A stretch of 64,000 bases of DNA from NCBI GenBank assembly GCA_963402885.1, contig OY727096.1, forward strand, positions 3,224,001 to 3,288,000. The letters are read 5' to 3'. The notes under the pieces were generated by a model. The model was not told the DNA's origin. It worked only from the letters and a program-made list of their open reading frames with translations, and made no database searches. Source of the DNA: Antedon bifida (taxonomy: Eukaryota; Echinodermata; Crinoidea; Comatulida; Antedonidae). Made by a program: the position numbers and the translations under genes. Below, piece by piece: positions 26,901 through 35,600 of the stretch (position 1 is its first letter; every line of letters starts with the position of its first letter).

Positions 26901-27788
26901 CATAGATCATTGTTGCCAAATTTGGTGAGAATCGGATAAAAACTGTGGCCTCCAGGCTGTTCACAGACACACACACAAACACACACACACACAAACATAC
27001 AGGGGTGAAAACATAACCTCCTTGGCGGAGGTAATTATGTACCTTTTTGGTTTGAGCTTGGCCAGTCGTTCCTTGCAAAACGTTAAAAGTTGTGGATAAC
27101 AACCTTCCTCTCCCGATCTTAAACATAATTAAAAACAAATAATTATACAGAAACATATAATATTTTATAATGATATCAAAATAATAATATTCTGTACAAA
27201 ATAAAATAGAAAGTTGTTCTTTGGGTGGGACGTCACTTGAACCAATACATGCAAACATCTGAAAATCGGAAGGTGGGTTTTTTTTTTAGGTCAACAGTGT
27301 CCTCTATCTGTTATCGAGAAGTAAGGAGTGCAGTGTTTGATGTCACAAGCGGTATCGCATGGTGGCTATGTGATGGGGAATCCCCATCCCGTTGAAAAAA
27401 AATTACGACCGCAGATGGTCGTACAATAGCTTAAATATTGTGAATTTGCCTTTTTGTTATAATTTTAATGCAGAAAACCACACATATACATAAAAATTCA
27501 GTTATCTTTGTAATCAGGGAGAAAATGAGGAAAACCTGGAGCACAATTTTAGGCCCGGGAGATGAGACTAAAATATGGGGCATGTATGCTAGCCCATTCC
27601 CTTAAGAGCAAAGCCCAGGGTGGGCTTTTAACTGGGTTACTTGACAGTGCCACTTACTCTAGTTTTTTGATGATTTTTTCAAGTTCTTTTGTATCCATAC
27701 ATTTTTCAATATATGAATAATCCATATGTTCTACAAGAATTTCACACTTGCTTCCAGAGTTAGTACCAAACGCTCTTGCAGCATCCAT
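11995..27788 (-). CDS. SPAG1: Sperm-associated antigen 1 (dynein axonemal assembly factor)
   Basis: 22 coding exons: 27658-27788, 27043-27117, 25789-25873, 24912-25025, 24564-24735, 24047-24105, 21444-21543, 21042-21119, 20624-20730, 19642-20266, 18842-19016, 18022-18102, 16798-17269, 16061-16168, 15862-15951, 15585-15698, 14519-14689, 13872-14105, 13470-13581, 12732-12806, 12334-12426, 11995-12095. All splice phases agree and sum to 3372 nt, i.e. 1123 aa plus stop. The start MDAARAFGT leads into EHMDYSYIEKCMD, matching the conserved SPAG1 N-terminus (EHLDFKYIEKC in human). Domains: TPR block A ~205-305, TPR block B ~490-595, TPR block C ~742-860 and an RPAP3_C domain ~998-1105. SPAG1 works with HSP70/HSP90 and R2TP-like complexes in cytoplasmic pre-assembly of axonemal dynein arms; human loss causes primary ciliary dyskinesia. 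The protein is longer than human SPAG1 (926 aa) because of low-complexity linkers in exons 10, 13, 17 and 18. Confidence 0.96.
12582..12726. mobile_element. Family-A MITE abutting the donor of SPAG1 exon 20
   Basis: Full-length copy with CTAAAGCTCTCTCTACACTA and GTGTAGACAGAGCTTAA ends. On the transcribed strand the intron starts GTATG and enters the element at once; only about 5 bases separate the donor from the MITE end. Confidence 0.9.
12992..13203 (+). mobile_element. tRNA-derived SINE-like element
   Basis: The head holds a box-A-like TATGGTAGAGTTGCTTGG and a box-B-like GGGTTCAAGTCC. A 3' body follows (TGCCTAAATATATAAAAACA) with an A-rich end. It differs from families S and N. Intronic in SPAG1. 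Confidence 0.6.
13323..13425. mobile_element. Family-A MITE, left-truncated
   Basis: Starts within GTGTGATGTGCCCAAATATG and ends GTAGGCAGGGCTTAA. Intronic in SPAG1. Confidence 0.8.
13691..13796. mobile_element. Family-A MITE, internally deleted
   Basis: Both ends are present (TTAAGCTCTGTCTACACTAT and GTGTGGACAGAGCTTTAA), but the centre is shortened to about 106 bp in total. Intron 18 of SPAG1. Confidence 0.85.
14860..15165. repeat. 47-bp tandem repeat array
   Basis: About five copies of a ~47-bp unit containing GCGCATTGTGACGTGAATCT and ACTAGACCCTTTACTTCAAG. The last copies form a longer unit that includes GCAGGTGAAACATGAGATTG. The array directly abuts the MITE at 15171. Confidence 0.85.
15171..15548. 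mobile_element. MITE with 30-bp inverted ends (CCACTAGGCGAATT)
   Basis: Inverted termini AAGCCGATTTTCCACTAGGC and GCCTAGTGGAAAATCGGCTT bound ~375 bp of non-coding DNA with further internal symmetry (CATGAGCGAATAG and GATTCGCATGAGTG). Intronic in SPAG1. Confidence 0.85.
15585..17269 (-). other. SPAG1: SPAG1 exon 13 linker and TPR block C
   Basis: Exon 13 (472 nt) begins with the conserved WREKLP motif and continues with a long charged, Glu/Lys-rich linker that may be helical. Exons 14-16 form the third TPR block: GEYGEAIKCYSDCVALD, YTNRALCHLK, NVKAFYRRAL and MSLKDLNTLLKIDP. Confidence 0.9.
16247..16601. mobile_element. Family-B MITE
   Basis: About 350 bp with inverted ends TTAAAGATGTATTGTCC and GGACAATACATCTTTAA and a shared interior (CCATTGGCTGGCAGCCAATT, GTGGATAACTATTATGTTAC). 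Other copies: 19226-19586, 28916-29248, 52342-52682 (opposite orientation) and 63956 to the window end. Confidence 0.9.
18232..18425. repeat. 31-bp tandem repeat array
   Basis: Six to seven copies of a ~31-bp unit combining AGCATTTTAAGAGGGCCCCT and AAATATCAACT. Intron 11 of SPAG1, ending at the next SINE. Confidence 0.85.
18425..18668 (+). mobile_element. SINE with conserved central domain (family N)
   Basis: Contains GCATTGCTTGTATCCTTAGG and CACCCAGGTGTATAAATGGG, a central block shared with the copy at 56048-56325 and resembling the deeply conserved Nin/Meta-type SINE core. It ends in an L2-like 3' segment (AAGCGCTTAGAAGC...AATAAGCGCT) and an A-run. The tRNA head is mostly missing in this copy. 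Confidence 0.75.
19098..19229. mobile_element. Family-A MITE
   Basis: Starts TTAAGCCCTGTCTACACAAT and ends GTGTAGACAGAGCTTAA. A family-B element begins at its last bases, so one inserted into or beside the other. Confidence 0.85.
19226..19586. mobile_element. Family-B MITE
   Basis: Near full-length copy, collinear with 16247-16601, with ends TTAAAGATGTATTGTCC and GGGGACAATACATCTTTAA. Confidence 0.9.
20398..20606 (-). mobile_element. tRNA-derived SINE (family S), reverse orientation
   Basis: The minus strand opens GGAGCTGTAGCTTGGTGG, then CTTGCCTTCCAATCCCAAGG and a box-B-like GGTTTAATCCTG, and ends in GGATGCGTATGAAAT. It ends ~18 bases from the donor of SPAG1 exon 9. Confidence 0.8.
20915..20990 (+). 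mobile_element. L2-type retroposon 3' tail
   Basis: AACACTCAAAGCGCTCTGG...AGCGCTATATAAATG followed by a TTATTA-rich microsatellite: a 3' hairpin plus short repeat, typical of L2/CR1-type ends. Intronic in SPAG1. Confidence 0.6.
21862..21978. mobile_element. Family-A MITE
   Basis: Diverged copy in reversed order: TTAAAGTTGTCTACGCTATC, CATATCACTACCAATTTGGG, then TGTAGACAGAGTTTAA. Intronic in SPAG1. Confidence 0.8.
22128..23691. mobile_element. Unclassified 1.56-kb repeat with short inverted ends
   Basis: Bounded by TTAGTTATCCGC and its inverse GCGGATAACTAA. The left end alone is a small palindrome (GTTATCCGC...GCGGATAAC). The interior is non-coding, unusually rich in GCGCGC-type motifs for this window, and contains internally related modules around TGTGACGTCATC(G/A)TATGGCC (near 22910 and 23265), followed in both places by a TTCATCACATT-type motif. 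No transposase remnant was seen. Confidence 0.55.
23745..23870. repeat. Imperfect foldback MITE
   Basis: Arms GTAATTTGACCAATCACAAG and CTTGTCATTGGTCATTTGC, with GGATGCATG and GCATCCTAG further out, form a hairpin of ~120 bp. It resembles the hairpin at 3412-3505, which also ends in GGGAACCAA. Confidence 0.6.
23890..24044. mobile_element. Family-A MITE fused to the donor of SPAG1 exon 6
   Basis: Full-length copy (TTAAGCTCTGTCTACACTAT...AATGTAGACAAGGATTTA). The exon ends at 24047 and the donor dinucleotide is 24045-24046, so the intron reads GTAAATCC with most of the donor bases lying in the MITE end. Confidence 0.9.
25451..25745. mobile_element. MITE with AAGCGTGGTTCC ends
   Basis: Inverted ends AAAGCGTGGTTCCCACTACC and TTAGTTGGAACCACGCTTAA. 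Subterminal ACGCAATGTAACGCAAC and GCTGCGTTACGTTGCG are also inverted. Non-coding, intronic in SPAG1. Confidence 0.8.
26206..26385. mobile_element. Family-A MITE with duplicated centre
   Basis: CTTGTCTACACTATCAAAC, an internal doublet of ATCACTACCATATTTGGG, then CAACTAGTTTGACAGTG. Intronic in SPAG1. Confidence 0.8.
26450..27037. repeat. Dispersed repeat with tRNA-like segment and GGCGGAGGT ends
   Basis: Starts near ACAAACCTCCGCC and ends CTTGGCGGAGGTAATTATG, an inverted pair. Inside are a tRNA-like segment (GTGTGGTGTAATGGTTATG, box-B-like TGGTTCAAGTCCC), a doubled GGTGAGAATCGGATAAAAAC module, and a CA-rich microsatellite. Its right end lies at the donor of SPAG1 exon 2 (27041-27042). Confidence 0.6.
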
Positions 27789-28915
27789 AACTACTACTGT
27801 ACTAACAAAGAACCCAAAAAATACAACTTCAAAGCATAGTAATAATGCATGTTTCTGAGCATATGCAGAATGAATTCGTGACTTGACAATTTTCTAGCTA
27901 GTATTTACTTGATGATTTTATGCACAATTTGAACAATTTCAAATTGCACAAGGATTCAATTGCGCAATGTTAATTTGTGCAATTTGAATTTGCACAATTT
28001 GAATTTCCTTGTGCAATTTCAAATTGCTCTAGTGCAATTTGAACATTTACATTCGTGTGAGGACCGATCACAACGCAATTGACGTGTGTTCTCTAGCGGC
28101 ATGTCTCTAGTAGTAGGCCGATAATGCACATTATTGTTTTATTGTTTTACTCTAGTAGGATGGGAATTTCCCTCTACACTTGGCTAGGGCAATGCCATTT
28201 TTAATTTACTAGCCTAGGCCCTTCTTAGGGCTAGGTAGGCCTAGCACCATACAAATAGTGACCCTCAGCCTAGGCTTAATACTAATAGTAGCCTACCAAT
28301 AGCTAGGCTAGGCTCCTGCTACTACTAGGCCTATATAATTATAGTCCCCTACTAGATAGGCTCCTAGCTAGGCCCTACCTAGGCTAGGCCTCCTAGGTCT
28401 AGTTACTAGGCCTATTACTAGGACCAGGTCTAGGGTAGTGTATGTAGTACTAAGCCTAGCTAGTCTAGGCCGGGTTAGGCCTACTAGGCTAGGGCCTTCT
28501 TCTAGGCTAGCTAGCTAGTTCGGGCCAGGCCTAGGCGCGCCTAGCTAGTCTAGCTAGCTAGCTCTCGGTCGGTATAATAAGACAATTAAATCATATACTA
28601 GCCTACTAGGCCTAGATGGGCCTAGCTAGAGATGGTACCTGATTTTAAATACTGGGATATTTGAAGTCTTAGTATTTTATTTATGAAAATGTTACAAATG
28701 TATGCTAAATTCAGCTCCTACCTTCTTCCTAATATTAAAAGGTTAGGCCTCGCGCTAGACTCCGCCTCTCTCTGTTGTCATCAACCCCGCAGTTTTTGTA
28801 ATCGAGAGAGAGACTACGACGTCGACGAATTTCCAAGAATTGTCAATTACAGCGCCCTCATCCATGAAATTGAACTGCGCGCGCAACGTTACGGAAATTC
28901 CAGGGAATTTCCACT
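27789..28915. promoter_or_regulatory. SPAG1 upstream region
   Basis: Holds the SPAG1 5' UTR and promoter. An acceptor-like TTTGTTAGTACAG (minus strand) precedes the start codon by about 9 bases, so at least one non-coding 5' exon is likely. Runs of CAATTTGAA/TTGCAC repeats occupy 27920-28050, and a CCTAGG-rich tract follows at 28190-28640. A 78-codon plus-strand open frame at 28683-28919 has no recognisable feature. Confidence 0.45.
28190..28640. repeat. CTAG/CCTAGG-rich low-complexity tract
   Basis: Dense irregular arrays of TAGGCCTA, CTAGGCCTAG and GCTAGCTAG, i.e. many overlapping short palindromes, unlike the AT-rich surroundings. Shorter patches occur at 55195-55470 and 63100-63130. Confidence 0.8.
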
Positions 28916-29248
28916 TTAAAGATGTATTGTCCCCCAAAAATATGAAAAAAAGAAGATTAATTAAATCACACTTTGAATATGTTATTTTGTAGTTAATCAC
29001 TTCCATAGAAAAAAAAATGAAAAAAAAAAATGTTTTCACCTATAAATTGACAAAATAAAACCAAAAACCCACTGACTGGCAGCCAATTTGGCAATTTTTT
29101 TGCTTTAAATTACAGTTTTTTTAAGGTAAATACATTTTTTTAATCCAATTTTTGGTCAAAGTGGATAACTATTATGTTACATTAAAATGGCATATTCAAC
29201 AAAAATTTTGTTAAGAATTATTTTTTCAGTGGGACAATACATCTTTAA
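28916..29248. mobile_element. Family-B MITE
   Basis: Copy collinear with 16247-16601, missing a few internal segments, with ends TTTAAAGATGTATTGTCCCC and GGGACAATACATCTTTAA. Confidence 0.9.
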
Positions 29249-29278
29249 TGACGTACAGTACTGTTCTTCTTGTACATT

Positions 29279-30901
29279 AGGACCAGAAGCTTCAAATATC
29301 TGGGAGCTATGACTGATGAAGGGTCCAAACAAGAGATATTGTCCAGGATAGCTCGAACAACGGGTGTGTAGAAAGCGACGACCTCGAATTGGACGACCCC
29401 AACGACCCGGGCGACCTCGAATTGGACGACCTAGAATTGGACGACCCATAACACGAAACCGACGACCCCTATACCCTAGCCTAGGCGTTAGGCCTAAGTG
29501 TGGTATAACATCCCGAAGCCGAACATAGCCAAAGATCTTTAAACTATACCTTATATAATACTCGCAAGCAAGCAATTGATTGAAAAAATACAGAAATATC
29601 GCCATTTGATACTGAATGTGTCGAAACGAACAAACGAACAGATATGGAACGCCAAGAGTGCATCATTAAAACTGCAGTCGACTCGATTAGCACACGAAAT
29701 ATCATAAACATGGCAAACCAGGTCAAAACGGCCCCTTTTTCAGCGGCGGGTAAGGTTTGCTCAGTGGATTGGTCATTGGTTGGTCATTGGTATTTCGACA
29801 AACATATTAAAAAGAAATTCAAAGGAAATAAATATTATACATTACATGGTTAAACCATGGACGTATAATTACATCTTCTTCATATAACGAACACTATAGG
29901 CCTACCAAGCAGCGTGTTGCGAACATGTGCATGGGGAGGGCCATAAGAAAGCTTTACATTTCACATATGCATTGTATACGGTCAAACCTTACCCGCCGCT
30001 GAAAAGGGGGCCGTTTTGACCTGGGTTGCCATGTTTATGATATTTCGTGTGCTAATCGAGTCGAATGCAGTTTTAATGATGCACTCTTGGCGTTCCATAT
30101 CTGTTCGTTTGTTCGTGTCGACACATTCAGTATCAAATGGCGATATTTCTGTATTTTTTCAATCAATTGCTTGCTTGCGAGTATTAAATAAGGTATGGTT
30201 TAAAGATCTTTGGCTATTTTCGGCTTCGGGATGTTATACCACGCTTAGGCCTAGGCTAGGCTATAGGGGTCGTCGGTTTCGTGTTATGGGTCGTCCAATT
30301 CTAGGTCGTTCAATTCGAGGTCGTTGGGGTCGTCCAATTCGAGGTCGTCGCTTTCTACACACCCCTCGAACAACAGCAGAAAAGACAATATGGCACGACA
30401 GAAACATCACCCTAACGTCAAATATCAGGCTCATGCGCACTCTGGCCATCTCCGTATTCTTGTAAGCATGTGTCAGTCCTGGACACTCACAGCTGATCTA
30501 CATAGACGGATAAAAGCACTGGAAATGAGATGCTACCACAATATCTTCAACATCTCATATAAAGACCATGTCACGAATGAGGAAGTCAGCAACAGGATCA
30601 AGAGAGCAATTGGACCATACAGAGACCTGCTATCAATTGTGAAAAGCAGGAAGCTTGAGTGGTACGGACACGTGTCGAGATCCGGTGGGCTGGCTTAGAC
30701 CATATCCTACAGGGTACCGTACCGGGAGGGAGAAGGAGAGGCAGACAGAGAAAGAGGTGGGAAGACAACATCAAGGAATGGACAGGTTTGACCTTTGTTG
30801 ACTCACACAACGTGCTACAGAGGACAGAGATCGGATGGAGGAGGATTGTCCAAAAGTCAGCAGTGTTGCCTCAACAACTCTATCAGGGGTTAGGAAACTG
30901 A
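29279..30901 (+). pseudogene. Reverse transcriptase C-terminal fragment (non-LTR), split by a DNA transposon
   Basis: 29279-29361 reads FKYLGAMTDEGSKQEILSRI, and the homology resumes at 30375 with IWHDRNITLTSNIRLMR, followed by EMRCYHNIFNISYKDHVT, EWYGHVSRSGGLA and RQRKRWEDNIKEWTGL. These are hallmarks of the RTE-like endonuclease/reverse-transcriptase ORF common in invertebrate genomes. Between the parts lies the foldback element 29362-30365. Even with that removed, a frameshift near 30460 and a second around 30690 break the frame, so the copy is dead. Confidence 0.9.
29362..30365. mobile_element. 1-kb foldback DNA transposon with 9-bp target duplication (MULE-like)
   Basis: Inverted arms of ~390 bp (29362-~29760 and ~29988-30365) start GGGTGTGTAGAAAGCGACGA and flank a ~225-bp non-coding centre. 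Perfect 9-bp direct repeats TCGAACAAC at 29353-29361 and 30366-30374 are the target duplication. Long terminal inverted repeats with 9-bp duplications fit Mutator-like elements. Near both ends the arms carry short repeats (GACGACCTCGAATTG), one more in the left arm. No transposase. Confidence 0.88.
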
Positions 30902-31020
30902 ACTGAACTGATATTGTCCTAAATATATAAGCCCATTTATAGGCCTAATTGTTATCTTATCGTTATTCTTATGGTCATTCTTAAAATTAAAATTTAGAGT
31001 TCTCACGCACAAATTGGATG

Positions 31021-31194
31021 AGGGACTCATTTGGTCGAAAAGCTATTATATTATGGAATTCGTTATCGGAGGATGTAGTAGCTTCAAGATCAACCAATCA
31101 ATTTAAGTCCGGTCTTGAACGGGCATGGTCCAACCACCCTCTTAAATTTGCGCCATATTCAAGAGTTGATGTAATTATCAAGAGGGGCTTATAG
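31021..31194 (+). pseudogene. Reverse transcriptase C-terminal tail (non-LTR)
   Basis: A 57-codon open frame ending in TAG reads RDSFGRKAIILWNSLSEDVV, then FKSGLERAW. The R-x-SFG(R)-A-I-x-LWNSLP-type motif is the C-terminus of Jockey/CR1/L2-type ORF2 proteins. A CAAGTAAA repeat follows at 31240-31262, a plausible 3' tail. Confidence 0.75.
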
Positions 31195-32312
31195 GCATAG
31201 CCTAGCCTCGACTCCGGACCCAGCACAGCTGAGCTCCAGAAACAAGTAAACAAGTAAACAAGTTATTTTTGTTACAGTTTGTCTTTTCTTCTAGGAAATA
31301 GCCTTTCAAAGTCTGATTTTATTAATTTTCATGTTTAGTTTTTGCGCTATATGCATTTCGCGAGCATACCCAGTCTTATACAGTTGCTTCACTCAACTAT
31401 GTACTGAGAATGTTAGTCAATATGTTCCATGCTAACGTCTCTGAGCATGCTCTGAATTTAATAGTCATGTAGTCGCTTGAAAACAAAAAGTCACTCTTAT
31501 ATTTATTCTTTATACTGAGTAGCCTATTCAAAGACTGATCTCCCAGAGAACCCAGTATAGTAATATGATGAGTTTGTGACAGTCGCTGAGTGTGAACTAT
31601 TTATGGAAAAACAAACAAAAAATTAATCCCATTTATAGGCCTAATTGTTATCTTATCATTATTTTTGTTACAGTTTGAAAAACAGAAAAACAAACAAAAA
31701 ATCAAATTACTTTTAATTATTGCTTTAATAAATTCACTTGGTGCTAAAATAATAAAGTGCATATAATTAATAATAAACAATTAAACTATTATATTTTATG
31801 ATAAGCTATATAAATTTAAAATAATATAATTCAACAAATTAAACCAATGGGTGCCCAAATGATGAATTGATCCTTGAATGCCTACTATAATACTAGATAA
31901 AGCAAAGTATAATTCAACTCAACTTGTGCTAAATTTGCGTAAATTATAGTTTTAAAGAATGTGGCCATCTGCAAGACAAATTGTTTTCACAACCAAAATT
32001 AATAGTAATCTTACCAAAGAACATTTAAAACAACAGCATGCTTGCAAATAAAAACTAAAACTAAAATTTGATGGGATTGATTATACTGCTGTAGCTAGAT
32101 GCACCTGAAATTTTGGGGTTGAGATATGACCAATCAACCACACATAGGTCTAAAGGCCAATTTACATACGAGCGGAAATGGTAAGCGGCAAACTGCGTAG
32201 CTTGTCCCACATAGAATCTGTATTTAACCTGTAAATGGTCATACTAGTAAAAAGGTGAGAACATTTTTTGAATATGAACTATATACTAGAAAGTTCCAAG
32301 TTCGGCTAAATT
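31195..32312. other. Spacer downstream of the mucin gene
   Basis: AT-rich, with a short segment (31300-31340) resembling part of family B and a duplicated CCCATTTATAGGCCTAATTG (30930 and 31628). It must contain the mucin 3' UTR. No gene is seen. Confidence 0.5.
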
Positions 32313-32665
32313 TTAGAATATAATGACTGTACTAGTACTAGGACTAATACTAGGACTAGTACTACTACAGGTATCATCCGTACAGGTACAACGATCAAAG
32401 GTGTCTAAAGTAATATCTAGTTCAACATTTTCATTATCAGCACAGATAAACGTTATCGTTCTAGTTACAGACACTGGTGCCTCTGGCCTACAGCAACCAC
32501 ATTTGGTATCATAAGTAATGGTCTGTGTCCTTATTTCTACATGGTGAGTAGTAGTTGAAGCGCACATTCCATCACAGTAATCAATTTGAACGCCTGCTGT
32601 TGTGCAGGTTTTATTATTATATAATGTACTAAACGTTTCGACTGCCTGTTTTTGTTCACAAGTTT
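32313..32665 (-). other. Mucin C-terminal cystine knot (CTCK)
   Basis: Terminal exon, 117 codons with stop at 32313-32315. Cysteine pattern CEQKQ ... TCTTAGVQIDYCDGMC ... KCGCCRPE ... FICAD ... FDRCTCTDDTC fits the CTCK domain that dimerises VWF and mucins. A Ser/Thr-rich tail (STSPSISPSTSTV) follows. The hydrophobic last residues are too short for a membrane anchor. Confidence 0.93.
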
Positions 32666-35600
32666 CTAGAAATCAAAAGAAAAAAAAAATCTTATTCTCA
32701 AATTAGGAATTGCCAAGAATAGACAGTATAAAGGTGGCAACACTGTTCCCAGGGCAAAGATTCAAAAGATCCTCTACATAACCAAAGTATTTTGGAGTTA
32801 TTTTTGTAGAAAATTGTTATAACTTATTTTTATTTTCATTAAGCAAAATCAATTTTACAAAAATCTGCAGATGTATTAAACAAACCGTTGTTATTGTAAA
32901 GGCCTAACATTTTTTTTTGACTACACCAATTGCTTTTAAAAATTATAGAGAAAAAAATAGACACATATTACCTTTAGGTTTGGTAGTTGCCGGCAATTGG
33001 GTTGGTTGTGGTGTGGGTGTTGCAGTTGTACTTGGTTTTGACGGGGTACCTGTTGCAGTTGTACTTGGTGTTGACGGGGTACCTGTTGCAGTTGTACTTG
33101 GTGTTGACAGGGTACCTGTTGCAGTTGTACTTGGTGTTGACGGGGTACCTGTTGCAGTTGTACTGGGTGTTGACGGGGTACCTGTTGCAGTTCTACTGGG
33201 TGTTGACGGGGTACCTGTTGCAGTTGTACTGGGTGTTGACGGAGTACCTTTTGCAGTTGTACTGGGTGTTGACGGGGTACCTGTTGAAGTTGTACTTGGT
33301 GTTGACGGGGTACCTGTTGCAGTTGTACTTGGTGTTGACGGGGTACCTGTTGCAGTTGTACTTGGTGTTGACGGGGTACCTGTTGCAGTTGTACTGGGTG
33401 TTGACGGGGTACCTGTTGCAGTTGTACTTGGTGTTGACGGGGTACCTGTTGCAGTTGTACTTGGTGTTGACGGAGTACCTGTTGCAGTTGTACTTGGTGT
33501 TGACGGGGTACCTGTTGCAGTTTTACTGGGTGTTGACGGGGTACCTGTTGCAGTTGTACTGGGTGTTGACGGGGTACCTGTTGCAGTTGTACTTGGTGTT
33601 GACGGGGTACCTGTTGCAGTTGTACTGGGTGTTGACGGGGTACCTGTTGCAGTTGTACTTGGTGTTGACGGGGTACCTGTTGCAGTTGTACTTGGTGTTG
33701 ACGGGGTACCTGTTGCAGTTGTACTTGGTGTTGACGGGGTACCTGTTGCAGTTGTACTTGGTGTTGACGGGGTACCTGTTGCAGTTGTACTTGGTGTTGA
33801 CGGGGTACCTGTTGCAGTTGTACTGGGTGTTGACGGGGTACCTGTTGCAGTTGTACTTGGTGTTGACGGGGTACCTGTTGCAGTTGTACTGGGTGTTGAC
33901 GGGGTACCTGTTGCAGTTGTACTGGGTGTTGACGGGGTACCTGTTGCAGTTGTACTGGGTGTTGACGGGGTACCTGTTGCAGTTGTACTGGGTGTTGACG
34001 GGGTACCTGTTGCAGTTGTACTTGGTGTTGACGGGGTACCTGTTGCAGTTGTACTTGGTGTTGACGGGGTACCTGTTGCAGTTGTACTTGGTGTTGACGG
34101 GGTACCTGTTGCAGTTGTACTTGGTGTTGACGGGGTACCTGTTGCAGTTGTACTTGGTGTTGACGGGGTACCTGTTGCAGTTGTACTGGGTGTTGACGGG
34201 GTACCTGTTGCAGTTGTACTTGGTGTTGACGGGGTACCTGTTGCAGTTGTACTTGGTGTTGACGGGGTACCTGTTGCAGTTGTACTGGGTGTTGACGGGG
34301 TACCTGTTGCAGTTGTACTTGGTGTTGACGGGGTACCTGTTGCAGTTGTACTTGGTGTTGACGGAGTACCTTGTGTAAATGTTGCAAATGTTTTTGTAGG
34401 TGGGGTTAGTTCTTTAACTCTGGTAGTGGGTGTTGACGGGGTACCTGTTGCAGTTGTACTGGGTGTTGACGGGGTACCTGTTGCAGTTGTACTTTGTGTT
34501 GACGGGGTACCTTGTGTAAATGTTGCAAATGTTTTTGTAGGTGGGGTTAGTTCTTTAACTCTGGTAGTGGGTGTTGACGGGGTACCTGTTGCAGTTGTAC
34601 TGGGTGTTGACGGGGTACCTGTTGCAGTTGTACTTGGTGTTGACGGGGTACCTGTTGCAGTTGTACTTGGTGTTGACGGGGTACCTGTTGCAGTTGTACT
34701 TGGTGTTGACGGAGTACCTTGTGTAAATGTTGCAAATGTTTTTGTAGGTGGGGTTAGTTCTTTAACTCTGGTAGTGGGTGTTGACGGGGTACCTGTTGCA
34801 GTTGTACTGGGTGTTGACGGGGTACCTGTTGCAGTTGTACTTTGTGTTGACGGGGTACCTTGTGTAAATGTTGCAAATGTTTTTGTAGGTGGGGTTAGTT
34901 CTTTAACTCTGGTAGTGGGTGTTGACGGGGTACCTGTTGCAGTTGTACTGGGTGTTGACGGGGTACCTGTTGCAGTTGTACTGGGTGTTGACGGGGTACC
35001 TGTTGCAGTTGTACTTGGTGTTGACGGGGTACCTGTTGCAGTTGTACTGGGTGTTGACGGGGTACCTGTTGCAGTTGTACTTGGTGTTGACGGGGTACCT
35101 GTTGCAGTTGTACTGGGTGTTGACGGGGTACCTGTTGCAGTTGTACTTGGTGTTGACGGGGTACCTGTTGCAGTTGTACTTGGTGTTGATGGGGTACCTG
35201 TTGCAGTTGTACTTGGTGTTGACGGGGTACCTGTTGCAGTTGTACTTTGTGTTGACAGGGTACCTTGTGTAAATGTTGCAAATGTTTTTGTAGGTGGGGT
35301 TAGTTCTTTAACTCTGGTAGTGGGTGTTGACGGGGTACCTGTTGCAGTTGTACTGGGTGTTGACGGGGTACCTGTTGCAGTTGTACTTGGTGTTGATGGG
35401 GTACCTGTTGCAGTTGTACTTGGTGTTGACGGGGTACCTTGTGTAAATGTTGCAAATGTTTTTGTAGGTGGGGTTAGTTCTTTAACTCTGGTAGTGGGTG
35501 TTGACGGGGTACCTGTTGCAGTTGTACTTTGTGTTGACGGGGTACCTTGTGTAAATGTTGCAAATGTTTTTGTAGGTGGGGTTAGTTCTTTAACTCTGGT

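Noticed and set aside
28683-28919. 78-codon plus-strand frame upstream of SPAG1
   Set aside because: No recognisable motif, no splice context, and it runs into a family-B MITE boundary. Could be chance.
32936-34387. Minus-strand Gln/His-rich frame (QHQVQLQQVPR repeats) and related shorter ones to 37882
   Set aside because: Second frame of the same array; it breaks at every 75-bp variant unit and has no domain on either side.
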